Assembly (NCBI GenBank): GCA_017454075.1
Contig: JAFTDQ010000099.1
Coordinates: 1 to 20,659 of the forward strand
Length of the DNA stretch: 20,659 nt
From: Clostridia bacterium
Lineage (GTDB): Bacteria; Bacillota_A; Clostridia; Oscillospirales; CAG-272
Direction of reading: 5' to 3'
Under the pieces are notes generated by a model. It searched no databases. It saw only the letters and a program-made list of their open reading frames with translations, and had not been told where the DNA came from. Shown here one piece after another: positions 1-7,629 of the stretch. Each line of letters starts with the position of its first letter. Position 1 is the stretch's first letter. Both the position numbers and the translations under genes were made by a program.

Positions 1-81
1 CAATCTTTCCTGTTGCATTGTTTCTACAACTTTTTGTTTGAATTCTCCTGTGTATCTCTTGTTCGGTATTCCTTTTGGCAT
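1..81 (-). CDS. IS3-family transposase OrfA, N-terminal fragment (runs off window)
   Basis: The - strand from ATG at 81-79 reads MPKGIPNKRYTGEFKQKVVE followed by TMQQERL, 27 codons in all, and continues past the window edge. This matches the start of IS3-family OrfA proteins, whose N-terminal helix-turn-helix binds the terminal repeats; in the family OrfA is normally joined to the OrfB integrase by programmed frameshifting. A purine-rich AGGGGGTG lies about 10 bases upstream as ribosome binding site. A TATAAT box on the - strand (110-105) is a likely -10 element. No judgement on activity is possible because the catalytic part is missing. Confidence 0.8.
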   Translation of the reverse strand, partial: MPKGIPNKRYTGEFKQKVVETMQQERL

Positions 82-87
82 GAAAAA

Positions 88-136
88 TGCACCCCCTGTT
101 AGACATTATACCACATTGTCTAACTTTTGGGGTGCA
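88..136. repeat. Inverted repeat inside the IS left end
   Basis: Arm 88-105 (TGCACCCCCTGTTAGACA) is complementary to arm 117-136 (TGTCTAACTTTTGGGGTGCA) except for a small mismatch/bulge, with an 11-base loop at 106-116. The outer arm is the IS end itself; the inner arm contains the OrfA ribosome binding site. The likely -10 box (105-110) sits at the loop. Confidence 0.8.
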
Positions 137-161
137 TTTCAGACCGCGGCGGTTTTTTTGC

Positions 162-210
162 CCGGTTTTTTATTTTCCGGAAAATAAACCGGTTATTTTT
201 CCGAAATAAA
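162..210. repeat. AT-rich palindromes between the IS end and the DUF2130 promoter
   Basis: A perfect 20-base palindrome lies at 169-188 (TTTATTTTCC then its complement), extended by CCGG at 162-165 and 189-192 with a three-T bulge. A second, imperfect copy of the same shape (TTATTTTTCCGAAATAAA) follows at 193-210. The stretch 137-300 is otherwise AT-rich, non-coding and without further recognised signals. The palindromes could be operators or a hairpin. Confidence 0.5.
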
Positions 211-303
211 CGAGTTAAAAACGAGAAAATAAAAAAACGCCATTTTTCTGCCAAAAGCACGCTTTTTTGCATTATAATAGTATAATTGAGTCGCTTTTTA
301 CTA

Positions 304-332
304 TTGACAAGCCCGCCGGCAGATGGTATAAC
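304..332 (+). promoter_or_regulatory. Sigma-A-type promoter of the DUF2130 gene
   Basis: TTGACA at 304-309, a 17-base spacer, then TATAAC at 327-332 preceded by TG one base upstream (extended -10). The expected transcript start is near 339, giving a leader of about 22 bases that contains GGAGG at 350-354, six bases before the ATG at 361. Confidence 0.85.
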
Positions 333-360
333 ATTCACAGAAACCGTCCGGAGGAAGAAC

Positions 361-1650
361 ATGAACGAACTTATTTGCCCGAAATGCGGGGCGACGTTTG
401 AGGTTGACGAGGCAAACTACGCGGCAATAGTTAAGCAGGTGCACGACGCCGAATTCGAGAAGGAAATCGGAAAACAGCTCAAACGCGAGATAGAAAATGA
501 ACAGCTGAAAAGCGGCAGAGAGCTCGTCACCCTCGCCGCCGAAAAGGACAGGATAATCGACGGGCTCAACGCAAAGCTCGCCGCGTCGGATTCCGCCAGA
601 GCCGCCGAGATCGAACGCATAAGCTCCGAAAACGCCCTCGCGATGGCGTCGAAGGACAGGGAGATACTTCAGCTTCAAAGCCGGATCGCGCAGGACAAAC
701 TGGCTTCCGAAAGCGCGGTAAGCAAGGCGCTTCAGGAAAAAGACAGGGAGATCCTTAAACTCCAGAGCGACCTCGCGATGGAGCAGAAACAGCGCGAGCT
801 GAACGAAAGCCGGCTCAGGGAAGCGCACGAAGCCGAGATAAAGATCAAAGACGGCGAGATCGCATTTTACAAAGACCTGAAGATAAAAGCGTCGACGAAG
901 ATGCTCGGCGAATCGCTTGAACAGCACTGCGAGATCGCGTTCAATCAGCTCCGCGCGACGGCCTTCCGCGACGCGTATTTCGAGAAGGACAACGACGCGA
1001 AGGACGGCACCAAGGGCGACTACATATTCCGCGAAAAGCGCGGCGACATCGAGCTCGTCTCTATCATGTTCGAGATGAAGAACGAGGCCGACGCGACGGC
1101 CTCGAAGCACAAAAACGAGGACTTTTTCGCAAAGCTCGACAGCGACCGCAGAAAGAAAAACTGCGAATACGCCGTGCTCGTCTCTATGCTCGAGGCGGAC
1201 AGCGAATATTACAACAACGGTATCGTCGACGTCTCGCACAAATACCCGAAAATGTACGTCATACGTCCGCAGTTCTTCATCCCGCTCATCACGATCATCC
1301 GCAACGAGGCGGAGAAATCTCTCGAGGCAAAAAAACAGCTCGCCGAAGCGAGAAACCAGAACGTCGATATTACCAATTTCGAAAGCAGTCTCCTGGATTT
1401 TCAAGACAAGTTCGGGAGGAACTACGAGCTTGCCAGCAAAAAATTCAAAGAAGCGGTCGAAGAAATAGAAAAAACAATCTCTCATCTTAAGAAAATCAGA
1501 GACGCGCTTCTCGGTTCGGAAAACAATCTCCGTCTTGCGAATCAGAAGGCGCAGGAGATCTCGATAAGAAAGCTCACCAAAGGAAACCCGACGATGGCGG
1601 CGAAATTCGCGGCTCTGAAAAACGGAAACGAAGAAAACAGTGAAAACTAA
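361..1650 (+). CDS. DUF2130 domain-containing protein
   Basis: This 429-residue protein begins with a single zinc-knuckle-like CPKC (C6, C9). A long charged helical region follows (about residues 25-190), rich in E, K, A and R and very probably a coiled coil, then the C-terminal DUF2130 block. That block contains KGDY (D220), the conserved [13 protein letters not shown] region (E238-M-K240) and a further helical tail. The length fits the family. The D...ExK spacing would suit a PD-(D/E)XK nuclease fold, but that is inference; the family has no settled function that I know. The start is fixed by GGAGG at 350-354; an in-frame start at 286 would lie upstream of the promoter and is rejected. The last 11 bases overlap the glycerate kinase gene, so the two are probably cotranscribed. 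Confidence 0.88.
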   Translation: MNELICPKCGATFEVDEANYAAIVKQVHDAEFEKEIGKQLKREIENEQLKSGRELVTLAAEKDRIIDGLNAKLAASDSARAAEIERISSENALAMASKDREILQLQSRIAQDKLASESAVSKALQEKDREILKLQSDLAMEQKQRELNESRLREAHEAEIKIKDGEIAFYKDLKIKASTKMLGESLEQHCEIAFNQLRATAFRDAYFEKDNDAKDGTKGDYIFREKRGDIELVSIMFEMKNEADATASKHKNEDFFAKLDSDRRKKNCEYAVLVSMLEADSEYYNNGIVDVSHKYPKMYVIRPQFFIPLITIIRNEAEKSLEAKKQLAEARNQNVDITNFESSLLDFQDKFGRNYELASKKFKEAVEEIEKTISHLKKIRDALLGSENNLRLANQKAQEISIRKLTKGNPTMAAKFAALKNGNEENSEN

Positions 1651-2788
1651 TCTCATCTTCGCCTCGGATTCATTCAAGGGCTCCCTTTCCAGCGTGAGGG
1701 CGGGAGAACTTCTGACAGAGGCCGCCGTGAAGGTCTTCGGCGACAGATTCGGATATAAGATACTGCCGGTCGCCGACGGAGGCGAGGGGACCGCAGAAGC
1801 CGTTACGCACGCCGTCGGGGGACGCGCCGTGCCCGTGACGGTGACCGGCCCGCTCGGAAGGCCCGTTTCCGCGTTCTACGGAGATCTCGGGAACGGCCGC
1901 GCGATACTTGACATGGCGTCCGCCTCCGGGCTCACGCTCGTTCCGGAAGAGCTTCGCGATCCCGAAAAAACGTCGACCCGCGGGACCGGCGAGCTGCTCC
2001 GCGCCGTTCTCGACGCCGGATTTTCCGACGTAACGGTCGGCATAGGCGGCTCGTCGACGAACGACGGCGGGACCGGCTTTGCCTCCGCGCTCGGGGTCAG
2101 ATTTCTCGATTCCCGCGGAAGAGAGCTTTACGGTCGCGGAGCGGATCTGATAAAGATACGCTCGATCGACCTGTCGGGCATCCATCCCGCGATACGGTCC
2201 GGCGCGGCGGCCGTGACCGTCATGTGCGACGTAAAAAACCCGCTTTGCGGGAAAAACGGCGCGACGGCGGTCTTCGGGCCGCAGAAAGGCGCCGACCCGC
2301 CGATGGTCCGCCGGCTCGAGCGCGGAATGAGAAACTATTCCCGCGTTGTCTCCGACCTTTACAAGACCGACGTTCAGCGTATATCCGGCGGGGGAGCCGC
2401 CGGAGGACTCGGCGCCGCCCTTGCCGTTTTCTGCGGAGCGAAAATGCGCTCGGGGATAGAGACGCTCCTCGATCTTGTCGGATTTGACAGAATGCTCGAT
2501 GACGCCGCGCTCGTCGTGACGGGTGAAGGGCGCACAGACGCCCAGAGCTTCATGGGCAAGGCCGTTTCGGGTATCGGCCGCCGCGCTGCGGCGCGCGGCG
2601 TACCGGTCGCCCTGCTCTGCGGTTCGCTCGGCGACGGCTGGGAGTCGGCTTACGAAAACGGGATCTCATCCGTTTTCTTCACAAAACCCGATAATATACC
2701 CCTTGAAGAGGCCATACGGCGCGCAGAGGAGCTCTATCTCTCCGCCGCCGTAAGAATGTTCGAAACCCTTTCTGTGTCGATTTTGTAG
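1640..2788 (+). CDS. Glycerate 2-kinase (GarK/GlxK family)
   Basis: It phosphorylates D-glycerate with ATP, feeding glycerate into lower glycolysis as 2-phosphoglycerate. The 382 residues match the family's usual length. Visible signatures are the N-terminal [10 protein letters not shown], the DGGEGT motif (D46-T51), the glycine-rich [11 protein letters not shown] (residues 134-144) and [10 protein letters not shown] near 294-303. The start is GTG at 1640 inside the 3' end of the DUF2130 gene, so translation is probably coupled; the upstream GGAAACGAAG is only a weak ribosome site. No glycerate dehydrogenase, permease or regulator is adjacent, so the metabolic source of glycerate is unknown here. 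Family assignment is firm; which of garK or glxK applies cannot be decided from sequence. Confidence 0.93.
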   Translation: MKTNLIFASDSFKGSLSSVRAGELLTEAAVKVFGDRFGYKILPVADGGEGTAEAVTHAVGGRAVPVTVTGPLGRPVSAFYGDLGNGRAILDMASASGLTLVPEELRDPEKTSTRGTGELLRAVLDAGFSDVTVGIGGSSTNDGGTGFASALGVRFLDSRGRELYGRGADLIKIRSIDLSGIHPAIRSGAAAVTVMCDVKNPLCGKNGATAVFGPQKGADPPMVRRLERGMRNYSRVVSDLYKTDVQRISGGGAAGGLGAALAVFCGAKMRSGIETLLDLVGFDRMLDDAALVVTGEGRTDAQSFMGKAVSGIGRRAAARGVPVALLCGSLGDGWESAYENGISSVFFTKPDNIPLEEAIRRAEELYLSAAVRMFETLSVSIL

Positions 2789-2808
2789 ATTTTCAAAGAC
2801 CTCCTTTC

Positions 2809-2851
2809 ATGACAAACCGCGCGGTTCGCCTCTTGCCGCGCGGTTTGTCAT
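2809..2851 (+). terminator. Strong hairpin after the glycerate kinase gene
   Basis: A perfect 16-bp stem: ATGACAAACCGCGCGG at 2809-2824 pairs with 2836-2851 around an 11-base loop. It lies 20 bases after the kinase stop codon. The downstream tail is AATTTG rather than a long T run, so factor-independent termination is likely but not certain. Confidence 0.65.
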
Positions 2852-2880
2852 AATTTGAAACATTGTGTAAAATATCTCGC

Positions 2881-2904
2881 GCGGCGCCGGCAAAACGGCG
2901 CCGC
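2881..2904 (+). repeat. GC-rich hairpin just upstream of the M23/dockerin promoter
   Basis: GCGGCGCCG (2881-2889) pairs perfectly with 2896-2904 around the loop GCAAAA. It ends 13 bases before the -35 box at 2918. It could be a second transcription stop insulating the operon, or an operator; there is no T run after it. Confidence 0.55.
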
Positions 2905-2917
2905 TTCGTCAGTTTAC

Positions 2918-2946
2918 TTGACTTTTTATCCCCAATGTCATATAAT
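2918..2946 (+). promoter_or_regulatory. Promoter of the M23-dockerin operon
   Basis: TTGACT at 2918-2923, a 17-base spacer, and a perfect TATAAT at 2941-2946. The expected transcript start is near 2953, about 31 bases before the ATG at 2984. GGAGG at 2968-2972 lies 11 bases before that ATG, slightly longer than usual. Confidence 0.87.
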
Positions 2947-2983
2947 TAAAGAGGTAAATTGTCCCACGGAGGCGATCAGCGAT

Positions 2984-5900
2984 ATGGAAACCGAAATAAA
3001 CAAAAGGATATCCCCGGCAAAAAGGATGATCTCCCTTCTGCTTTGTATAGCGGTCACGCTTGCGGTCATGCCCGTTATTGTCAGCTCGGCCGGAACGGAA
3101 AGCTACGATCTCCCCTGGCTGTGGCCTGTCCCCGGGAGCTATTCGATAAACTGCCTTGACATTTATTACGGCGGCGGGGCCCACAATCAGGGTCAGTGCA
3201 TGGATATAGGCGCAAACGGATATACGGGCTCAAACCGCCTCGATATAGTTTCTGCAACGTCCGGCGAGGTCTATTATGTGTGCAGCAACTATGACGAAAA
3301 CGGCAACCGCGGCTCGGGGTACGGCAACTACGTCATGATCCTTTCGGGGAACGTGCTCATCATATACGGTCATCTGCAGTCCGTGAGCTGTTCTTACGGG
3401 GACAGGATAAAGGCCGGGGACGTCATCGGAAAAATGGGACAGACCGGCAACGCAACGGGCGTGCACCTTCACCTTCAGGCGCGTCTCCTCGGAGAGCTTT
3501 ACAACTCGACGACAATACACGTGTTCGACAAATACAAAGACAATCCGCTGTATTATCCCGAATTCAGATTCATGAAGGGCCTCGTTTCGAGCCCGTTATA
3601 CGGCGATTTCATAAAGACATATTATCAGAGATCCTCAGGATCGTATTACGCCTATTCCGGCGGATATAACGTAGAGCTTGAGACCGTCCCGACCGACGCG
3701 AGAGTTACCGTCGTGACCTCCTCCGGCGCCCCGGTGAGATCCGTTCCGGTAAAGGACAATTCGTACATAACCGACACCGTCCCGCGCGGGGAGTTTGCCG
3801 ACGTAACAGGCTATTTCAAAGACGCGTACGGGAACGTGTGGCTGAAAACCGCCTCCGGCGGGTGGATGGAAGAGGCGGACACCGGATTCTACACCTATAA
3901 CAGTTCTCTCAGGATATCCGAGTGCGTGCTCCCAACGGGAACCGTCGGCGGGATACACGGCGGAGACGTCTCGGGGACCGTGCTTTCCGGGCATCCGCTG
4001 AAGACCGTCGCCCTGACGGTATCCTCGGGAGGGGAAACGGTATGGGGAAAGACCTATCGTATGGACGGAAATGCTCTTTCAGCCGACCTTTCTGCCCTCA
4101 CGGACGGGGCGTTTGCCGAACTCGAGCTTCCGGACGGGGATTATACCGTTTCGGTAACCGCCGAGGCCGGCTCCGCTTATCCCGGTCAGGATCCGTATCA
4201 TGAAGAACGGACCCTCGCTTCGTCTGATTTCACGATCGACACAGGGCTATCCGACCTGACGCCGCCTATTATCGAAAACGTCGGTCTGACGTCCGTTTCG
4301 GACAGTCTCGCCGAAATCGCCGTCGTCGCGAGCGACGAGCGGGAAATGGCGTACGTCGCCGTAAACGTTTCATTCGCGGGAGGCGACGTGGAAAGAATCG
4401 TCTGCTCCGATAACGGGGACGGAAAATACGTCTGTTCATACAGCTTCAGCGGATCGGGACTTCTTGAGATAACCGCGACGGCAAAGGACGCCTCTGACAA
4501 TTCGGCGTCAATGTCGAGGAGTATATCGATACCGGAGACCCCCGATATCGCCGACTGGAAGGTCGTTTATAAGTCCGGAATGAATCTGAGGGCCGCTCCT
4601 GACCCGAAATCAGCCAAGACCGGCTCGGCATCATACGGAGAGATCCTCACGATTTACGAAATCATCGTCTCCGGCAGCTATACATGGGGCAGACTTGAAA
4701 GCGGAAGCTACATAGCGATTTCCTACGGCTCGACGGTTTACCTCACTAAAGTCGGAAACAGGGCGATTACGGTTTTCTTTGACCTGAACGGCGGGCAGGG
4801 CGAAGCCCCCGCCGCGATCTCGGGCGCCTCGGGAAACAGCGTCACGCTGCCCGACGTGATCCCCGAGAGAAGCGGATATACCTTTGCCGGCTGGTCTGAG
4901 GATTCCCTCTCCCGGACGGCGGAGTACGCACCGGGAGCGACGTTCTCAAAAGGTCAGTCCGCCTGCCTTTTCGCGATATGGGACGATTCCGCCTCCCCTT
5001 CGATAATAGGAATATCCGCGGACCCCGGCGAATGGACCTCCGGCCCTGTTACCGTGACCGTACACGGAGCGGACAACACGGGCGTCGTTTACTACAGCTT
5101 TGACGGCGGACAGACCTGGCTCGCCGAAGGCGTTATCACCGTAAAAACAAACACCGAATTCCCCGCCGGCGCGATACAGGTCCGCGACCCGTCGGGCAAC
5201 GTGACCCGGAACGGATCTGCCTTTGCCGTCACGAACATAGACAGGACCCCGCCGTCCGTGGCTCAGGCGGCGACGGCGGTCGGAGTGGACGGCTCGAGGG
5301 CATCGATAACCTTCGGAGGAGTCACCGACGGCGAAAGCGGCATCGCGAAAATCACCGCGTATCTCTCGCACGATCCGTCGCTCGGCTCACCGCTGCAGTT
5401 TGACATTACCGAAAGCGGGATCATCTCCCCCGGCGACGGAGTATGGTACGGGAAGCTCGTCTTCGCAGACGCGGTCGGAAATTCTGCCGAGGTCGGACTC
5501 AGGAGATTTGCCGTCGGGAACGTGCCCCGGCTTTCGACTCCGACCGGGCTTGGAGTGACCGCCACCGGCTCCTCGTTCGGAGATCTTGAATGGAACGCCG
5601 TCGGAAACTGCGACGGATATGAGATCGAGGTCGCAGCGTCCGCCGCCTTTGATGAACCGATAAAGCTTGTCAGCGACGTTCCGCGCGTTTCGGTGACCGG
5701 TCTCGGCGCCGGAGCGAAATATTACGCGAGGGTGCGGGCCATCGCCTCGGACGGAGTGTATCCTCCATCCGAGTTTACGGATCCCGCGACCTTTATAACC
5801 CTTTCAGACGATTCGGGGCTCTACGGATTCACAAATATCGACGCGGTTGTCAACGCGGGGGCGCGCTCAGCCGAATACGTCGCCCCGTACTCTGCCGTTG

Positions 5901-7297
5901 CCGTCGACGTGCGGGCGGAGATCCACAGGTCGGCGACCGCCGCGTATTTCACGGATCAGGAGCTTTCCTCTGAAATAACCAACCCGCTCGCATTCCCGTT
6001 TGACGGACAGACGGCGACGGTATATATAAGGGTGACGGCGGAAAACGGCACTTCGACGGTATATCAGCTCCGCATACGCCGCGCCGGTGAAAAAGCGCAG
6101 ACTCCCGAGCTCTACGTCGACGCAGGCGGAATTACCGAAAATCTCCTGACGGGGGAGCAGCCCGGCTCGGCCTCGGCCGTTTCGTCGGTGACTGACGGCG
6201 GTCTGCTCGTCTTCGAATGGTTCATTCAGCCGCAAAACGGCGATCCGGAGCTCGTCGGCTACGATGATTCGATCGAATTATCGCCGCTCCCCGCGGGAAA
6301 TTACGAACTCTACTGCGTTGTTACAAACATAAACGACAAATGCCTCGAACCGCGCGCATCCGCCGAATCGGAACATATCGCGATAACCGTGTCAAGGCAC
6401 GTCTCGCCCATCTCGGCGGTCGTGAACAGCTTCACATATTCGGGCGATACCGCTTCCGGCGCCGTCTCGAACTATATCGGCGACGGTCAGACGGGCGTCA
6501 GATTTTATTCCGATCCTCTGCTTGAAAATGAGATCGCAGCGCCCTCCGACGCCGGCAGTTATTTTGCGGTGGCGTTCGCCGGGGAAACCCCGGACTGGGC
6601 GGCCGTTGAGTCAGCTCCCGTGTCCTTCACGATTGGCAAGGCGGAAAACGCCGGTCTCCCCGAATACGTGATCACAAAACCCACGCCGCGAAACCCCGTC
6701 ACGGTCGTCACCGTTACGTCGGAAAACGCGGAATACCGTCTTGACGGCGAAACCTGGACCCCCTGCACCGCGCCGATCGCAATCGAGCCGGGGCAGACGC
6801 TCGAGATCCGGCTTGCCGAGGAACGCAATTATCTCGCCGGGAATCCGGTCTCGATAAACGCGGGCGACTTCGCCGGGCTTTCCGACATTCTCGAAAGCGG
6901 GAACAACTCCGTCAAACGGGACGGGGACTATCTGTTCATTTTCGAAACGTCGGCCGTTGACCGTGCGTATCTTGAGGACGGACTTGTCATGTCCGAATAC
7001 ATAGAAATAACCGACGGTCAGGGCGTCACGGTGCCCGAAAACGGGATAATCGCCTCGGGCTTCAGGGTCGTGCTTGCCGACGATGAAGGCGTCGTCGCCT
7101 CCGTCACCGTGATCGTGACGGGAGACGTAAACGGGGACGGAACTATCGACATGACCGACGCGCGGCTCGCTCTGAAATATTCAAACGGGACGGCACAGCC
7201 GGAAGAGGACTGGTCCGCCGTCGCGGCGGACGCCGACGGGGACGGGACGCTGACCTCGACCGACGCGCTTATCATATCGAAGTGGAGGTATCAGTGA
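2984..7297 (+). CDS. Secreted multidomain M23 (LytM-type) peptidase with C-terminal dockerin
   Basis: A 1437-residue exported protein, probably a peptidoglycan endopeptidase. Residues 1-37 form a signal peptide (basic start, hydrophobic LLLCIAVTLAVMPVIV). The M23 domain follows at about 45-175 with all zinc/active-site residues visible: H67 and D74 (GAHNQGQCMD), H130 (YGHL) and HLH at 161-163. Then come an SH3-like domain (about 237-304), Ig-like beta domains, a second SH3 with MNLRAAP (about 522-592), an InlB/Flg_new repeat ending in YTFAGW...AIW (594-666), further Ig-like domains, an FN3 (about 849-938), a cadherin-like domain (about 947-1036) and more beta-sandwich modules. A type I dockerin closes the chain (1380-1437) with two calcium loops: D1381/N1383/D1385/D1392 and D1416/D1418/D1420/D1427. 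The dockerin implies attachment to a cohesin partner. The start was chosen by promoter and Shine-Dalgarno position. Confidence 0.9.
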   Translation: METEINKRISPAKRMISLLLCIAVTLAVMPVIVSSAGTESYDLPWLWPVPGSYSINCLDIYYGGGAHNQGQCMDIGANGYTGSNRLDIVSATSGEVYYVCSNYDENGNRGSGYGNYVMILSGNVLIIYGHLQSVSCSYGDRIKAGDVIGKMGQTGNATGVHLHLQARLLGELYNSTTIHVFDKYKDNPLYYPEFRFMKGLVSSPLYGDFIKTYYQRSSGSYYAYSGGYNVELETVPTDARVTVVTSSGAPVRSVPVKDNSYITDTVPRGEFADVTGYFKDAYGNVWLKTASGGWMEEADTGFYTYNSSLRISECVLPTGTVGGIHGGDVSGTVLSGHPLKTVALTVSSGGETVWGKTYRMDGNALSADLSALTDGAFAELELPDGDYTVSVTAEAGSAYPGQDPYHEERTLASSDFTIDTGLSDLTPPIIENVGLTSVSDSLAEIAVVASDEREMAYVAVNVSFAGGDVERIVCSDNGDGKYVCSYSFSGSGLLEITATAKDASDNSASMSRSISIPETPDIADWKVVYKSGMNLRAAPDPKSAKTGSASYGEILTIYEIIVSGSYTWGRLESGSYIAISYGSTVYLTKVGNRAITVFFDLNGGQGEAPAAISGASGNSVTLPDVIPERSGYTFAGWSEDSLSRTAEYAPGATFSKGQSACLFAIWDDSASPSIIGISADPGEWTSGPVTVTVHGADNTGVVYYSFDGGQTWLAEGVITVKTNTEFPAGAIQVRDPSGNVTRNGSAFAVTNIDRTPPSVAQAATAVGVDGSRASITFGGVTDGESGIAKITAYLSHDPSLGSPLQFDITESGIISPGDGVWYGKLVFADAVGNSAEVGLRRFAVGNVPRLSTPTGLGVTATGSSFGDLEWNAVGNCDGYEIEVAASAAFDEPIKLVSDVPRVSVTGLGAGAKYYARVRAIASDGVYPPSEFTDPATFITLSDDSGLYGFTNIDAVVNAGARSAEYVAPYSAVAVDVRAEIHRSATAAYFTDQELSSEITNPLAFPFDGQTATVYIRVTAENGTSTVYQLRIRRAGEKAQTPELYVDAGGITENLLTGEQPGSASAVSSVTDGGLLVFEWFIQPQNGDPELVGYDDSIELSPLPAGNYELYCVVTNINDKCLEPRASAESEHIAITVSRHVSPISAVVNSFTYSGDTASGAVSNYIGDGQTGVRFYSDPLLENEIAAPSDAGSYFAVAFAGETPDWAAVESAPVSFTIGKAENAGLPEYVITKPTPRNPVTVVTVTSENAEYRLDGETWTPCTAPIAIEPGQTLEIRLAEERNYLAGNPVSINAGDFAGLSDILESGNNSVKRDGDYLFIFETSAVDRAYLEDGLVMSEYIEITDGQGVTVPENGIIASGFRVVLADDEGVVASVTVIVTGDVNGDGTIDMTDARLALKYSNGTAQPEEDWSAVAADADGDGTLTSTDALIISKWRYQ

Positions 7298-7626
7298 CGG
7301 AAACCAAGAGATTCAGAAAAAACGACTCGGGTTTCGTATGCCTCAACTGCGGAGAGACGGTCCTCCCGCTCGGGAGTTCGTCGAGAAATCACTGCCCGTT
7401 CTGCCTCTGTTCGCTTCACGTCGATATAAACCCGGGAGACAGACAGAATCCCTGCGGCGGGATCATGGACGCGATATTCGCCGAACCGTCTCCCGACGGC
7501 TACGTGATAACCCACAAATGCCGCAGATGCGGGCAGATACGCCGCAACCGCGCCGCCCTGCGCTCCCGGGAAGGGCAGACCGACGATATCGACAAACTCA
7601 TTTTTCTGACGGTAAACAGGGGGTAG
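7294..7626 (+). CDS. RNHCP domain-containing small zinc-binding protein
   Basis: A 110-residue cytoplasmic protein named after its signature SRNHCPFC (R31-N-H-C34-P-F-C37). Three CxxC knuckles are visible: C16/C19, C34/C37 and C76/C79, with an additional C54; together they suggest one or two structural zinc sites. The family has no established biochemical role that I know. The start is GTG at 7294, overlapping the TGA of the peptidase gene as GTGA. GGAGG at 7284-7288, five bases upstream, lies inside the dockerin's last codons. This strongly suggests translational coupling, although the two proteins act on opposite sides of the membrane. A GTG at 7282 is in frame but has no matching ribosome site. 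Confidence 0.88.
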   Translation: MTETKRFRKNDSGFVCLNCGETVLPLGSSSRNHCPFCLCSLHVDINPGDRQNPCGGIMDAIFAEPSPDGYVITHKCRRCGQIRRNRAALRSREGQTDDIDKLIFLTVNRG

Positions 7627-7629
7627 AAC

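Larger units (their letters stand above)
1..136 (-). mobile_element. Left end of an IS3-family insertion sequence (partial)
   Basis: The - strand begins at 136 with TGCACCCCAAAAGTTAGACA (136-117). The TG...CA end and CCCC-AAAA-GTTAGACA core are what I know from IS3-family terminal inverted repeats, and an OrfA-like reading frame starts 55 bases inside. The rest of the element, its other end and any target duplication lie outside the window. The bases directly right of 136 (TTTCAG...) are the flanking chromosome. Confidence 0.8.

Noticed and set aside
141..158. Possible rho-independent terminator at ACCGCGGCGGTTTTTTT next to the IS
   Set aside because: The five-base arms leave only a one-base loop, so no stable hairpin can form despite the T run.
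120..362. Possible small - strand protein upstream of the DUF2130 gene
   Set aside because: It crosses the promoter and AT-rich palindromes and looks like random low-complexity translation.
301..1677. Long open frame (458 codons) antisense to the DUF2130 gene
   Set aside because: It has no ribosome site, covers the DUF2130 promoter, and its translation is low-complexity and rich in R, V, F and L, as expected from the GC-biased codons of the real gene read backwards.
2855..2983. N-terminal extension of the M23/dockerin protein from a TTG codon at 2855
   Set aside because: The extension would begin upstream of the promoter (2918-2946), contains a hairpin, and would place 43 extra residues in front of a good signal peptide.
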